DNA of 64,000 bases from Epiperipatus broadwayi (GCA_028023455.1 JAQFVV010006294.1:2259001-2323000); one strand, 5' to 3'; positions 11,361-24,548 are shown, counted from the stretch's first letter. Made by a program: numbers and translations. Notes: a model not told the origin generated them from the sequence alone.

Positions 11361-13390
11361 TTCTTATTATTGTTTCTTTGTTCATAATAAATATTTAATT
11401 ACAATTGCAAAGAAATCAAATCATATATCATGACCAGGTATTTAAAATCTAATGCTTGGATATTCTAGTACCTCATTGAGAAAAGCCAGAAACTAGAAAC
11501 TGGTTTGAGGTTAGTGATATCCTGGAAAGCTTGTTAAAAGCTATTGGCACACTCATTAGATAATAAATAAATACATTATTGTCTAGTACTTGTTGTAAAT
11601 GGCATGCATTCATAGTTCATCATAGAACTGACTATAAAGAAAATATGAAGTTCTACATGCGATACTACTAACTTAATTCAGGTAATAGCAAAATAAAGAA
11701 AAAATGTTTTTATTTATTTATGGTTAGTTAGACATCTAATGGATTCTGATAATATAGTAAATGGCTTTAATATATATGTTTGTGTGTGCAACAATTGTAA
11801 AAAAACAGAATTTAAAAAAAAAAGAAAACTTTAAAATTTTAATTAATAAATTCCTTTTTTTAACCTTATTTAAAAAGTCACATTTGTAATTTAAATACAA
11901 AAAAAAATAATAAAATAATTCAAATTTTTCTAAAAATATGTATATCTTATTTAAAACTATCCCTGCTGGATAGTTTTGTAAAATCAAACTTTTTGTAGTT
12001 ATATATTTTCATTTTTCAGTAAAAAACAGTAACAATAAAATTTAAATTATAAAAAAGGAAGTCATGTTTAGTTTTAATTATATGTTCAATTTAATAAGGA
12101 AAAAAAAGAGAGACAGACAGAGAGAGACAGAATAAAAAATGAAAGAGAATATGTGAAAAGGTTAAATGTAAAAATATTAGTCAAATTCAAATCATATTTC
12201 AAAATTACGCAAAATTGGTTAAAATAATTAAATTTAACATTTATATAATCAGAAAACTGTCTTATTAATAACTCTTAATATTTTTGAAATAAAAATTTCA
12301 AAAGTTCTGAAATTCAATTATTTAAAATATATATATAACTAGATGTCATTTTGCCATAATTTGTTCCATTCATCTGAAAACAATTAAAATAAATTGTCAA
12401 AATTACTTTTAAATATTTCTGAAATTTTTTTATATTAAATTACAAAAATCAGTTTTTAATGAAAAAAAAAATTAAGTTTAAAAAAAAATTAAAATCACAT
12501 TTCTTTATATATATCAAGAGTTAATTTTATTCATAAACTTCTAGTGTGACAAATATCTACAGTTTGTTGACTCTTACAAAATTAAACTCATATTATTATA
12601 ATTAATTGTTAATTGCTTAAGTTATTAAGCAATATTTGAGCATAGAAAATTAATATGTTGAGCTTCAATCTAATCTTTAGCTTTTAGGTTTGTAACTCTA
12701 CATTATATATATGATGTGCTCATATCTACAATAAGTTTTAATCATATATGGATAAACTTTTATATAACTATAATGAAGCAGAAAGTCACGTTAGTGTAAC
12801 TTTAACACAACCATAATTTATAATTACGATTTCATATGACAATATTTTTCACATAATTTTTTTTATTGACATATATATATAAGAATATGATAATAAATTT
12901 AACACTTAAATATTAATCATCAAATAAGTAGTTTAAGATGTTAATGCTTTTCAGAAAATTTTGTTTTTAAATAACCTTGTTTGTTATCTACCAATAAATT
13001 CTCAGATAATATTTATATAAACAATAATGTACATACTTTGTGATGGTCCAATATGTTAGCAATTTAAACAAACTAGTATTATTGCTAATATATTATTATG
13101 TTTTATTTGTCTTCTGCTGATGTAGATTAAATACTGACATTCAGGCAATTTGGGTTTTTAAGCTCTTCTGGACTACAAAAGTTCTTGCACTAACAATTTA
13201 ACATTAAGCCTCTTACTTCACCTCCTTTACCCCCCCCCTTCAGTTCTTTAAAAAGGCATAGATTGTAAGTTAATAAATATTAAATGTAAACAATAAATAA
13301 CTATTAATTTTAATAATTATTCAAATTTAAGTTATTGTCAAATTTTGAAAAAAAAAGAAAACAAAGTCAACAGTACTGATTAGATTATAT
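11361..13390. other. A+T-rich DNA with one GA-rich low-complexity tract
   Basis: Around 12100-12150 there is an AGAGAGACAGACAG-type purine tract. Long poly-A/T runs dominate the rest. No gene or repeat partner was recognised. Confidence 0.5.
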
Positions 13391-13394
13391 AATA

Positions 13395-14245
13395 ACAGGA
13401 GGGTTATATCTTTCTAAAACTTTTTCAGCAGTTGTATGGATAATATTTTGCAGATTAAAATGGGAAGCTAAAGGAATAAAAGAAAATATGAATTATTTAA
13501 ATCATCTAGATGTTTATGGTATGATTGTTTTGAAAAATTATACTAGCTTACAAGAGTTACAAATTAAAATAAAAAAGTAGGAATAAAAATGAATGCAAAA
13601 AAGTTAAATTAATGTGCAACGGTTTTTTAATAAGAAAACATAGATGATAGTAATAGACTAAAAGAATTTAATAACTATAATTATCATGGATAGATTATTA
13701 ACAAAAATGGAAACTTAATGGAAAAAACAGTCATGAATAAAACTTGAATGGGAAACTTTTGGATAAGTAGTTTAATGCTAAAAAAGAAATCAGCTTATGT
13801 ATTTGAAAATAAATGTTTTTACTATATATTTTTTTACCAATGCATATTCATGAATGTAAGACTTGAATATTTAATAAAAAGGAAAAAGAAAAACAAGGAT
13901 GTCAGACTACAGAGGAAATTCCATATAGTTGTACAATGGGTTTAACAAAAATATATTTAAATAAAAATGGATTGGATAACAGTATAAATAGCTATCATTG
14001 AAAGAATTAAGAAGTGGAATTAGAACTGGGCTGGACATGTCATTAAGATATAACACTAGATGAGTAATTAAAATTTTTAAGTTGAAACCATAAGATTGTA
14101 AAAGATTTAGAAAGAGACTTTTCATGAGCTGGATATATAATATAAAAAAGTTTGCTAAAGTGATTGAAGAAGCGAGATTATAGATTGGAGAAACAGAATT
14201 GACCTTAGAGATGATAATGTTTGAAAATGATGATAAAGAAATGAT
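13395..14245 (+). pseudogene. RTE-like LINE, 3' half (reverse transcriptase thumb and C-terminus), dead
   Basis: The sequence aligns by eye with the 3' part of the larger copy at 35700-38420: the LKWEAK segment at about 13455 matches 37670-37690. Further on, RIKKWNWAGHV (about 14005-14040) is the conserved WAGH-type C-terminal motif of RTE/BovB-like LINEs. Frames are broken throughout. The element begins abruptly inside the reverse transcriptase, as expected of 5' truncation during target-primed reverse transcription. Confidence 0.7.
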
Positions 14246-14279
14246 AATTGAAATATAAAAATTGTAATATGTATGATGT

Positions 14280-14765
14280 ATTCTAATGATTTTAATGATC
14301 ATGCAAATAATTTTACAGCTGATCAAATATGTAACACTAAGAATATAAACCTATTTATAGAACAAACAAGTCTAAATATATTACCAAGATAATTCACAAG
14401 TTAGATCCTAAATAATCATTTGAATGAACTTGTAAATAACACCCACTTTTTGTTATATTAATGTCAATCCTTCAGTTTGATAGTAATAAATCAAGCATTG
14501 AGGTTTTAAAAAGCTGAAGCTTTTGATTAGTAGCAATTATTTGTTTTTATATTAATAAAGCCATTTTACAGTTTCAAATATTAATTTAGATGAAGTTTTA
14601 ATGATTTTAATGAGTACATAAATAGTATTACAGCTTATTAAATGCACAACACTGCAAATATAAAACTATTCATGAAACAAGCATGTTCAAATAGGTTACT
14701 AAGATAAATGACAAACTAGATTCCCAAAGATACATTTAAATAAATTTGCAAAAATCACTACTAGT
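14280..14765 (+). repeat. Diverged direct duplication of about 160 bp
   Basis: 14280-14450 and 14600-14765 align along their length: TTTTAATGA..., then TTACAGCT, ATATAAAC/ATATAAAA, GAACAAACA/GAAACAAGCA, and ACTAGATTCC/GTTAGATCC. They are about 315 bp apart and lie just downstream of the LINE 3' end. Function unknown. Confidence 0.6.
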
Positions 14766-15158
14766 AAAAAGTTCCAACTTTTTCTGGTATCAATACTTGA
14801 TTTATTATTATGTAACAAACTGAAAAAATTTGTTTAAATGATTCTTTGGGGATTTAGTTTGTGAATCATTTTACTAATGTATGTTTGTTTGTGAATATGT
14901 TTATTTTAATGTTTTTAATGAATATATTTATTTAAGTATATGACTTATAATTATATAGATATATGCATAAGAAATGCATTAATTTCATATATTTTTCATT
15001 TATTATTTGTAGATATTCTTGTACAAAAAAGAACCCTCAATAATAACCATAAAATATGATTGAGAAGTAGGGAATAAAAAAATTATATATTGATATAAAT
15101 TAAAATTAAAAACAAAATTTAGAAAGAAAAATATCTATACTACAATGTTTATTAGAGT

Positions 15159-15256
15159 GAATAGACTGTATTAAGTTTAAAAAAGAAAATTATGGTGACA
15201 GAAAATTGAATAGACTGTATTAAGTTTAAAAAAGAAAATTATGGTGTCAGAAAATT
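15159..15256 (+). repeat. Recent 49-bp tandem duplication
   Basis: 15159-15207 and 15208-15256 are identical except for one base (GGTGAC versus GGTGTC). The high identity in otherwise decayed DNA points to a recent slippage or end-joining event. Confidence 0.92.
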
Positions 15257-15269
15257 ATATAATGTCATG

Positions 15270-15860
15270 TTACACTTGTAGTTTGAATTGTTCTAGTTTC
15301 TATAGATAAATACTAAACTATGATGATAAAGATATGTATAGACAAAAATTAGGCCAATTGATGAAGGCTAGTTCTGCAAAAGAGAATATCATGGTTTATT
15401 TATCTTTTATACATATCTTTATTCATATGTTTTAAGATTATATTAAGTTTAGAAGTTTTACTATGCATCGAATTCTCTCCATATAAGCATAAAAAAAAAG
15501 AGGAAAGTATTAAATGAATAATATTCAATCTGGGATTTAACAAATGATATATGTGTTTTTAACCGAGTTTACATCTGAACTGAAAAATTAAATAATAATT
15601 TATAGTTAAATAAAATTATTAACATTTATTCTAGATGAAGTCATCCAAATGAGTGCATTGCAAATTGAATTGTATTAACTCGTTATGAATAAATACTAAG
15701 CTTTGATCATGAAAAAATATATGTTCAAGCTGGGTCAAACAATGAAGATCCATTTTACCAATAATACATCCTAGGAATCATTTACTTTTTACATATATCT
15801 TTATCTATATGTTTTAAAAGATTCCTGAGATTAAAAGTTTTATTTTGTATGCAATATTTA
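15270..15860 (+). repeat. Diverged direct duplication, period about 385 bp
   Basis: 15270-15470 and 15650-15860 share a colinear series of words: AATAAATACTAA, GATCATGA/GATGATAA, ATTTATCTTTT/TTTACTTTTTAC, ACATAT.TCTTTAT, ATATGTTTTAA and AAGTTTTA. The resemblance is weak but ordered. Confidence 0.5.
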
Positions 15861-16884
15861 AATAAAAATCATTCCAGAAGTTTAAATAATAAATATTCAG
15901 CAACTCTTTAAAAATTTAAAAACAAGGCAAACTACTTGAGGAAACTTTTTTAAAATAATAATGTCAATGATGATAAAAATAGTATGGGTAATGTTTCAAA
16001 TGAAAGTTATGTGCAAAAAATGATATAATAACTTATATTATGAAAAATAATATAAATACATTGCATATTTCATAAAATATCTTTAAAAATAAAAATTAGA
16101 AAAACGGTATAGAAATTTGGGTATTTTATACCTTTTTCTTATTTGATCAGTGAATGTTGTTTACAAAATACATCCATAGTGAAAGAGTATGGTTTGAGTT
16201 ACTGTGATAGTGGGTATTGTAATATGATGGAATTGAGTTGTGAGAGCCATTGGTATAAATAAAAAACAGACTTGAAATGATTAGACTTGTTTTAGTATGA
16301 TGTTTACTATGATTCTCTATGAATATAAAAGTTGAATATTAAAATAGAAGGATAAAAAAGTCCTGATGCTTTTTAATCATGATATTGACAAACTTATGAA
16401 AATTTTATAGACAGCAAAGAAAGAACAAATGAATAATTGATTAGATTAGTTATGAGCTTTCATTTGAAGCTCAAATGGGCAGGTTAAAATTGTTCTATTG
16501 GTTACATCATACAATGAACTAATTTATTTGTAAACTGGATGACACTCAGAAAAGTGTAGGAAAGAGATAATGATTAGCAATATGATGAGATTTGTTATCA
16601 CAATAATAATGAATAGTCTGAAAAATAAATAAATGGTATGTCATTCTGGAGAAATGTTATTATATGATTTCTAGGATTCATGGTTGGCTTGATAACAACT
16701 AATAATAATGATGATGATGGTTATTGATTGCAATAATTTTATAAAATTAAGAAAAGAGGAGAGATCACTCTGTGATAAATAGTAATTGTTGAACTGTTTT
16801 TATCAAAATATTTTAAAGAACTTTGATAATAGTATTCATTATTATACATGAATACTACTAAATGATTATAATATTATCTTGATA

Positions 16885-17149
16885 TAATGTCTACATGGGT
16901 ATGATTACAATATCAAATCCAATAAGAGCTTTGAGTATTCCATCATTGGTTTGATTGAATAGGTGAAAGGGTGAGAAGATTGAAGCCTGTCCATTAAAGT
17001 TTGAGGAATTACTATCTGATGAGTGCTGTTTCTGCTTGAAATATGTATATTGGGGATCATGTATCTTTTCATATGTATGTGGTCATGTGTATTGGTTGCA
17101 TGAGACCGATTGGAGGATGAATAGATGAAAAATCCTGAGTTCAAATCCT
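16885..17149 (+). mobile_element. S-family repeat copy S1 with decayed hammerhead
   Basis: This copy shares AGCCTGTCCATTAAAGT with the later S copies. It holds CTGATGA at 17016-17022 and GAAATATGTATATTGG ending at about 17053. The stem I partner (ACCAA elsewhere) is lost and stem II is broken, so no active ribozyme is expected. It ends at TTCAAATCC, the B-box-like end of the family. Confidence 0.7.
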
Positions 17150-17920
17150 AAATATTACATTTTATTATAGAAATCTGATTAAATAATAATGATATAAATA
17201 TATGTGATGAAAGATATGGTAGAATAGACATGACAAAAAAAATATGCAAAAAATAATTATTTAGGAGTATTTAAAGCCTATTTTTTTAATATAATAAATT
17301 GGATAGCTTCTTAACAAAAATAAAAGAATTTCTCATATATTACAAGCATGAAATTATTGTTATTGATGATTTTTATGAGACTGACTACAAATCTGGTAAT
17401 GAAAATATAGCTTATAATGATGAATTTTACAGAATAAATTAATGCAGGCGGATAGTGTTAAAAATTTTAAATATTATAAGTTTAAAACATAGGCAGTCAT
17501 TTTTAAATTAGCATAAAAGGGAAATAAATTCAATATATTATGCTATTTTACATATAAATATATAAAACTGATAAAGTTATAGAATAATAAGTATTGTATT
17601 ACTTAATACAAAAAAAAATGGCTATGTTTTACTTGCCTTCCTTCATGAAACATACATTATTGTGAAGGATTTTATACTATTATATGTAGTAACATGAGAT
17701 TTATATTTTAAACCCTAACTTTGTTTTTCTTCTTTTCTTTTTATTATATATTAACAAGCCTAAAGTAATGATGTTTTTTATTCATAGGTTTACATTATTA
17801 TTTATACCCAGCATGCAATGGTAGAATAAGCAGCTGGCAGTACACAGATTGTGACTCTGAATCCAAACAATAAATCACTTTATTGTTATTATTACTACTT
17901 TTACTACTACTACTACTACT

Positions 17921-18018
<98 letters not shown>

Positions 18019-18020
18019 GT
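17090..18020 (+). repeat. Duplicated block Y, first copy, ending in a trinucleotide microsatellite
   Basis: About 900 bp downstream of S1 aligns with 20370-21290 downstream of S2: the same order of ATTACATTTTATTATAG, ATGCAAAAAATAATTATTTA, TACTTAATACAAAAAA and TTTATACCCAGCATGCAATG, ending at a (TAC/ATC/ATT) tract. By eye identity is near 90%. S plus Y therefore behaves as one larger repeat unit. Confidence 0.85.
17896..18018 (+). repeat. TAC/TCA/TTA trinucleotide microsatellite
   Basis: Consecutive TAC, ATC and ATT runs. In one frame this reads as poly-Tyr/poly-His and produces a spurious 93-codon frame (17851-18132), which I do not annotate as a gene. Confidence 0.95.
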
Positions 18021-20098
18021 CATTAGTAAATTTTTGTATAAAATATATCTTTTCTTTATAATCACATACAAATTTATAATAAATACAGCATTATTTTCCA
18101 ACTTTTTGATAACTTTTGTTATTGACCAATGAAGCAAATGTTTTTTAATAAACATTCACCACTCCATTATTTACTAGATTGCTCATCCAATGCATATATA
18201 TATATTATTCTAAATATACATCTAATTGAAATGGAAATAACTACCCCTCACTGAGTTATGCAATGTCAAAAACTGTGAAAAGTTAGAATGATAGCACTCT
18301 ATCTTTTAGGTCTGTTGTTATATAAGCTTAGTTTCATGACTAAACTAGGATGAATTTGTTTATTATTTTAATTTATGCACAGACTAAATGATCTAAAATT
18401 ACCAATGAATCTTAGTTTTAACATCTTCTGAATATTGAATGAAATATCAGTTTTAATGAATATGTTAATAAATAATCGTAACTTTAAATATCTGTAATTC
18501 TGATTCAATTACAGATCTTTAAAGTTATGATTATTTATTAATACATGTAATTGTAAGTAAAATATATTTATTATAATGCACAGATAGATACTTCTAAATG
18601 TAATGAACATTATGCCAATCTATACACATGCACATATATAATTTTCATTCATATTTAAATACAATCTTTAATATAAATGCCAATTTGATATGCTTCATCG
18701 CAATTGACCAGATTTTTTTTGCCTTAGATTCTTATCAGCCATCTTTATATCTGTGGTATTAAAAAAAAAATCATATTAAAATTAAAGCAAAAGATTACAA
18801 ACATGATGATAATTAGAGATGACCTGAAGCACTAAATTGTTTGAACTGAGATATAGTTTATAAAAATGTTTAACTTTAAATGTGATGGAAAATAAATGTA
18901 TTTTAATTCTGCAAATATATTTGAAATAGTTTGTATCAGTTAAGAATGCTCAGAGTAATGATAAAAATTTTCCTATATGATTTCTACTGAATTAAAAATT
19001 CTTATCAGAAAACTAAGTAATATAGATATTTTTAAATTTTTGAAGAAATCAATGTCTATCTTATGTGATAGTGGAAGAGTATTGAGCTGTCAATACAGAC
19101 ATGGAGATTCACATGTTTGTTACCCATCAGGTGAAGGTTATTCAACGAGTTGTCTGAATTCCTATACTAGCAGATGTTTGTAATGTAATGACATTGAGAT
19201 GACAGAATTATTCACTCTTCTATAATGTGTTAAAAGTAAATAGAAACTGGTCTCTATTTTGCATGATAGTAGTAGAATAGAAGGTATTGGAACATGAACA
19301 TAGAAGCTAAGATGTTTTATAACTTTATCTTTTTGATAAGTGAAAGTTATGACAAAATTTGAGCATGAAGAAAGTGATCTGAATATATGTGCTGACAGAT
19401 GTTTGCAATAAGTTGAAGCTGAGATGAGGAGAACACTGGTGAACACCCCCAAAAAGAAAACTTGTAAATAACATAGACTATGTGAAATATTGGTGTTGAA
19501 TTATATGCACAGGATTTAGTACATTGTATGTTTATACTAATATTCTTAGGAAAAGAGATTGCAATAGTGTATAAATAGAATTGAAAAAATGTGAATAATC
19601 TTCAAAAATCAAGAAACTTTACTAAAAATGTAGATATGACTGTGACTTTCAGATATAATGTTTATCAATTCCTCCTGTCCTCACTAAATGTTGCTTTTCA
19701 TCATGACCTATTTGTTAATAATTTTTATAAAATATATATTAATAATTTTGTTAAGTAGTTAAGCTTAAATCAAAAGTTGAGTTACTGGTTATGATATTTC
19801 AATTTTATTGTTAAGGACTGTAACAAAGAGCATTTATTCATATTTTCAAAATATCAGTGGTTATTTTTATCTATGCGGAGGGGAAAGGTATAATCTTTAA
19901 AATTTAGATCTATTTTTTATCCCTTTTTCTAAATTATTTGAGTAATGTGTTTATAATAATATTATCACAGATGTCACAAATAATTGCTGATTTTTGTTCT
20001 CCATAGTTTAGAATTCATTATACATGTATCATGGCCCAGCTCTGTCATATTTAGTACTCAAATTTTTTTCTTTTTCTTCTTCCTATTCTTCTTATTTT
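18020..20098. other. A+T-rich DNA; one strong hairpin, no gene
   Basis: Apart from the hairpin at 18465-18541, only short frames (18977-19183 plus, 19162-19452 minus) are seen. Neither has a recognisable product or codon bias unlike the surroundings. Confidence 0.5.
18465..18541. repeat. 35-bp near-perfect hairpin with a 7-nt loop
   Basis: Arms 18465-18499 and 18507-18541 are reverse complements at 33 of 35 positions and flank the loop CTGATTC. The size fits a minimal foldback element or a pre-miRNA-like hairpin. No TSD was seen and no expression can be judged. Confidence 0.8.
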
Positions 20099-21415
20099 TA
20101 TTATGTTTCAAAAGATGTAATTGAACAAAAGTTGAATTGATTTTATTCTACCATACACATAGGATAATATTAGAATGTATAAAAAGGTTACTTATTAAAA
20201 TATGTGGAGTTACATGTTTATATATTTTCCATATTAAACTGAGCACTGATTGTATTTATGTGTGGGAGATTAAATGATCTTGTCCAAATAAGAAGTGCTC
20301 GTTCTGCATAAAATATGTATATTTGGGATCATATATCTTTTTCACATGTATATGGTTATATGTATCAGTTGCTTGAGATTGATTGGAAGATGAATAGATG
20401 AAAAATCCTGAGTTCAAATCCTTCTAATTAAATATTACATTTTATTATAGAAATCTGATTAAATAATAATGATATAAATATATATTGGTGAAAGGTATGG
20501 TAGAATAGACATGACAAAAAATATGCAAAAAATAATTATTTAAGAGTACTTAAGGCCTATTTTTTTAATATAATAAATTGGATAGCTTCTTATATATATT
20601 ACAAGCATGATATTATTGCTATTGATGATTTTTATGAGGCTGACTACAAGTCTGGTAATGAAAACATAGCTTATAATGCTGAATTTTACAGAATAAATTA
20701 ATGCAGAAGGTTAGTGTTAAAAAAATTAAATATTATAAGGGTAAAATATAGGCAGTTGCTTTTAAATTAGCACAAAAAGGAAATAAGTGCAATATATTAT
20801 GCTACTTTGCGTATAAATAAATAAAACCTAGAAAGTTATAGAACAGTAAATAGTGTATTACTTAATACAAAAAAAAAAATCTTTTGGCAATGTTTTACTT
20901 ACCCTCTTTTATAAAACATATATTATTGTGAAGGATTTTACACTATTGTATGTAGTAAGATGAGATTAATTTTTTTAAACCCTAACTTTATTTTTCTTTT
21001 CTTTTTTCTTTTTTTATGGCACTATTATATATCAACAAGATTGAAATAATATTTTTATTTATTTATAGGTTTACATTATTATTTATACCCAGCATGCAAT
21101 GTTAGAATAGCAGCTCACAATACACAGATTGTATCTCTGAACTCAAACAATAAACCACTTAATTATTATTACTATTATTATCAAACAATAAACCACTTAA
21201 TTATTATTACTATTACTATTACTACTATTATTACTACTACTACTACTGCTATTATTATAATTACTACTACTACTATTATGTTTCAAAAGATGTATTTGAA
21301 AAAAAGTTACATTGAGTTTATTCTACTATATACATAGGATAATATTAGAATATATGAAAAGGTTACTTATTAAAGTATGTGGAGTTACATGTTTATCTAT
21401 TTTACATATTTACAT
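20099..21415 (+). repeat. Tandem-like X-S-Y-X array, period 1,175 bp
   Basis: Segment X (20100-20235, starting ATTATGTTTCAAAAGATG) reappears at 21275-21415. Between them lie S2 (20231-20422) and the second copy of Y (20370-21270). This is one full repeat unit plus the start of the next. The Y copy at 17090-18020 is a separate, earlier copy of the S-Y part. Confidence 0.8.
20231..20422 (+). mobile_element. S-family repeat copy S2, ribozyme core lost
   Basis: Begins ATATTAAACTGAGCACTGAT like other S copies and ends GAGTTCAAATCC. Where other copies have CTGATGA this one has ATAAGAA (about 20288), so the catalytic core is destroyed. AAATATGTATATTTGG remains. Confidence 0.7.
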
Positions 21416-21539
21416 AAAAAAAACATTATGAGAATTAGTCACTCTTTTTTCTTTTGCTTCTGAAGTTTAATTGTATCGTGTCAAGCCCTCAGACGCTGCT
21501 ACATTAAGACCAGGTAGCTGAATAAGTACTATGTGATAA

Positions 21540-21790
21540 AATCTTTCATCTCTTATTCAAATTGCCTATAACATTCCAGAATATATTTGAATTGTACAAA
21601 AATATGCATCTAGTACACCACAGTATATACACAATAAATGTAGATGATCAATTTTTGGGAAATATACCCATACATTTGAAATATAGATTTATGTTAATAT
21701 TATTATTATTGATAATAAAAGATAAAAACAAAATATTGCTAGATACAAAGTATTTATGGTCTACTTTGTTACATATAAATTAGATAAAGA
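21540..21790 (+). pseudogene. LINE reverse transcriptase C-terminal relic
   Basis: The frame 21562-21783 reads LPITFQNIFELYKNMHLVHHS. This resembles the end of CR1/jockey-like LINE proteins (pattern: LP..F..lF..N..iH.ysTR). The remaining WN-LP-type motif is lost. This is a weak, pattern-based call with no other support. Confidence 0.4.
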
Positions 21791-21949
21791 TTTGATTTGA
21801 TGAAGTTTGAAGAGCTTCTAATAAATTAAAACATGGCATTATTTTCCCTGATGATCTTAACATAGCTGATTTTTTTAACATCAGGAATGTTGATAATGAG
21901 CTGATTTTTATAGAATTAAAAGCTTTACTGATTTAATTAATACAGCATA

Positions 21950-22860
21950 ATATTGTTATCAACTTTAAGGGAAGAGTTGGATTCACTATTAAGGATAATT
22001 TGAAATGTAAATGGCAGCTCAGATTTTAGTAGCCTGATAGATAATATTTATGAACATATAATATTTATTAAAATTAATTTTAGAGATTATAAATATGATA
22101 GTTATTGGGACTTATATAAAACCATGATGAGCTTTGTCTGGAATGTAATTTATACAGAAATTAATACAAATATGGCTGCTAATACATTTATTGGCATTTT
22201 ACAAAAATGTTTCAAAGTATTTCAATTAGATATTCTCAGAATAACGATAATAAATATCCTAAATGATTCTCCAAAGACTTATGTTGAGAAAAAATAAATA
22301 TTTTTGATAATATAAACTATCTAATGATAAATTATATAAAATTTAATACTCTATCGGCTATATTAAGTCTCTTATAAAAGGAGATTATGACGATAATTTA
22401 AATAATGTTGAAAAAGAATCTAAACAGAATCCTCTAGTCAGTGTTTTTGGAATTATATTAAAAATGTGAGAATTATAAATAATGAAACTTGTAGAAATAA
22501 TTATTATCAGCCTTTTATGAATGATCTAACTTCTTATTTTCCAAATACTATTCAAAACTTCTACTAATGCTTTATTTGATATTAAGTTTGATAAAGAAAA
22601 TTGTTGAAGTATAGATGTTAATTATAAGTATTACTGAAATGATTAATGCATTTCATAAACTTAAATCAAAATCTTTTGTAGGTTGTGATAATATTCCTTA
22701 TTTTATTATTAGATTAAGTGCTGATTATTTGGTAGCTCGTTTGCAGAATATCATCAGCTTATCAATTAATAAATATGTTATTCCTGATTTTTTTCCTTTA
22801 TATTTATTATTCAAATTCGCATGCATTTGTTTATCCACATAACAAAGTGGAGTGTTTTTT
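21950..22860 (+). pseudogene. LINE relic: linker and reverse-transcriptase start
   Basis: A broken frame contains a YWDLYKTM...AANTFIGILQKCF segment (about 22095-22215), like the region between endonuclease and RT in CR1/jockey-type LINEs. After it comes an open stretch 22615-22842 with EMINAFHKLKSKSFVGCDNIPYFIIR, the RT-0/1 pattern (AIKKLKNGKSxGxDGIPxxLLK). The RT palm is absent, so the element is truncated on its 3' side. It lies directly after a different LINE's C-terminus (21540-21790). Confidence 0.6.
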
Positions 22861-22979
22861 TTTTCAACTTTATAATCTAAAGTTTTAAGTTATAAAGAAG
22901 AAATAAATCATTTCATTACACAGATGAACAATCATATGCAGATTTGAATAAGATTATATTTATATACCAAAAGGGCATG

Positions 22980-23200
22980 TGTGATTGTATATGTATGTGG
23001 GAGATGATAATCTGGACCAACTGGTGAGTGCTAGTTTAGCACGAATTAGGTGTATTGGTAATCATTTATCTTTTTCACATGTGTGTGGTCATGTGTATCG
23101 GTGGATAGCTAAAAGGAGCTTGAAATTTTGTGTTCAAATCCCCAATAATTACAATTAAACTCTAGATATATAAAGTATGCCTATATTTCAAATATTAATA
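22980..23200 (+). mobile_element. S-family repeat copy S3
   Basis: Ribozyme-like region 23016-23059: ACCAA, CTGGTGA (one core A changed to G), stem II GTGCTA/TAGCAC with a GTT loop, then GAATTAGGTGTA and TTGGT. Relative to copy S5 the loop-closing pair is A-T instead of G-C, a compensatory change. Downstream, TGGATAGCTAAAAGG (from 23102) and TGTTCAAATCCCC (23131-23143) resemble pol III A and B boxes. The tail is ACAATTAAACTCTAG...GCCTATATTTCA. Confidence 0.75.
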
Positions 23201-23948
23201 TACATTCTGATAATTATTAATATTATATTGATTTATGCATTTTTGTTAAAGTTGAAATGTTGTAATGCATGTAATAAATACATATTGAATTGAATCATCA
23301 TTTAAAGACATTACTGATTTTAGATTTTAGTTTATATTTGATTAAATATATTTTAAGGTTTACTAGGGAGTTATTTTCCCCTGTGTTATTTTGCTCACTT
23401 ATTTAAAATTTTAATAGAATATAAATCTGTTACATGGAATTTGGATTTAGTTTACATTGTATTCAGATTTTATCACATTTAGAAAAGATATTCAAAACTA
23501 ATTAAGGATACATATTGAATAAATAAAAACGTGTTTAATAGGGAAATTGATGATATTGTTTGCCTTTTCAAAATAAAATTCGAAGTATCCATTTTTATGA
23601 TGACAAATTTTATATAATGTAATGTAAGTTCTTTACCTATAACAAGTAATTACATATTAAAATTCTTGATTATCTTTAGTGATAATGTGTCATTAATTGT
23701 GTTTGTTTTGTACTGAAAAATTGAAAAACATCTATTAATCAATGTAAATTTAAAAATAGCAAGGGCAAAATAAAAGAATGCTATAGATTACTGACTGGTC
23801 AAAAGTGTCTTTATTTGTACCAACAAATTTAACTCACTTAAAACTGTAAAGGGATTTGAACTCAGACTTTCAAGCACTTTTCAACTATCCATACTATCTC
23901 ATATCACTGATACACATGATCACACCGATGTAGAAAAGATCAATATTC

Positions 23949-23991
23949 ACCAATATAAGTTTTTCATGCTGAACCAGCATCTTCAGTTGGT
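23949..23991 (-). ncRNA. Decayed hammerhead in S4
   Basis: Minus-strand stem I (ACCAA with TTGGT) and a TGCTG/CAGCA stem II persist. The core reads CTGAAGA with the base 10.1 G missing and the 11.1 base altered, so catalysis is unlikely. Confidence 0.45.
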
Positions 23992-24548
23992 CCAGATTAT
24001 CATCTCTCTCTCTCTCATATATATATATAACCAGTGCTCAGTTTATATTAAGAGAGCAAATCTTCATACTTTGATGGACAGGATCAACTCCAACTCTTCA
24101 ACCATCCATACCATTGAAAATCTGGTGATGAAAAGCCCAAATCTCATGCTGATGCCAACATTGTTGTCATGCCCATGTTGACCTCAAGTCACTCTGACCC
24201 CTTGTGTACATGTTATCCATTTTAATACATAAAAGAGGAATGGGCAGGATGCAGGCTTAATGTGTAATATTTGAAATAAAGACATTCTTCATATACCTCT
24301 TCTATATATTTAAATGGATATGGTCCTGTACATGAGGGGTCAGAGTGACTTGGATCAACATGGGCATGACAACAATATTGGTATTAGAATGGAATTTGGG
24401 GTTACCATCATCAAATTGTCAATGGTATGGATAGCTGAAGAATTGGAAGTTGAAGTAGATTAAAGCCTGTCCATTAAAGTATGAAGATTTGTTATCTTAA
24501 TATAAACTGACCACTGATTATATATGTGTGAGAAAGATGATAATCTGA

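Noticed and set aside
11736-11987. 83-codon minus-strand frame rich in Phe/Leu/Lys
   Set aside because: It is produced by poly-A/T tracts; no start context or domain.
17851-18132. 93-codon frame with poly-His/poly-Tyr
   Set aside because: It is created by the trinucleotide microsatellite; flanking codons have no recognisable motif.
23100-23145. True tRNA gene in the S-family tail
   Set aside because: A and B box-like words are present but acceptor and anticodon stems cannot be formed.
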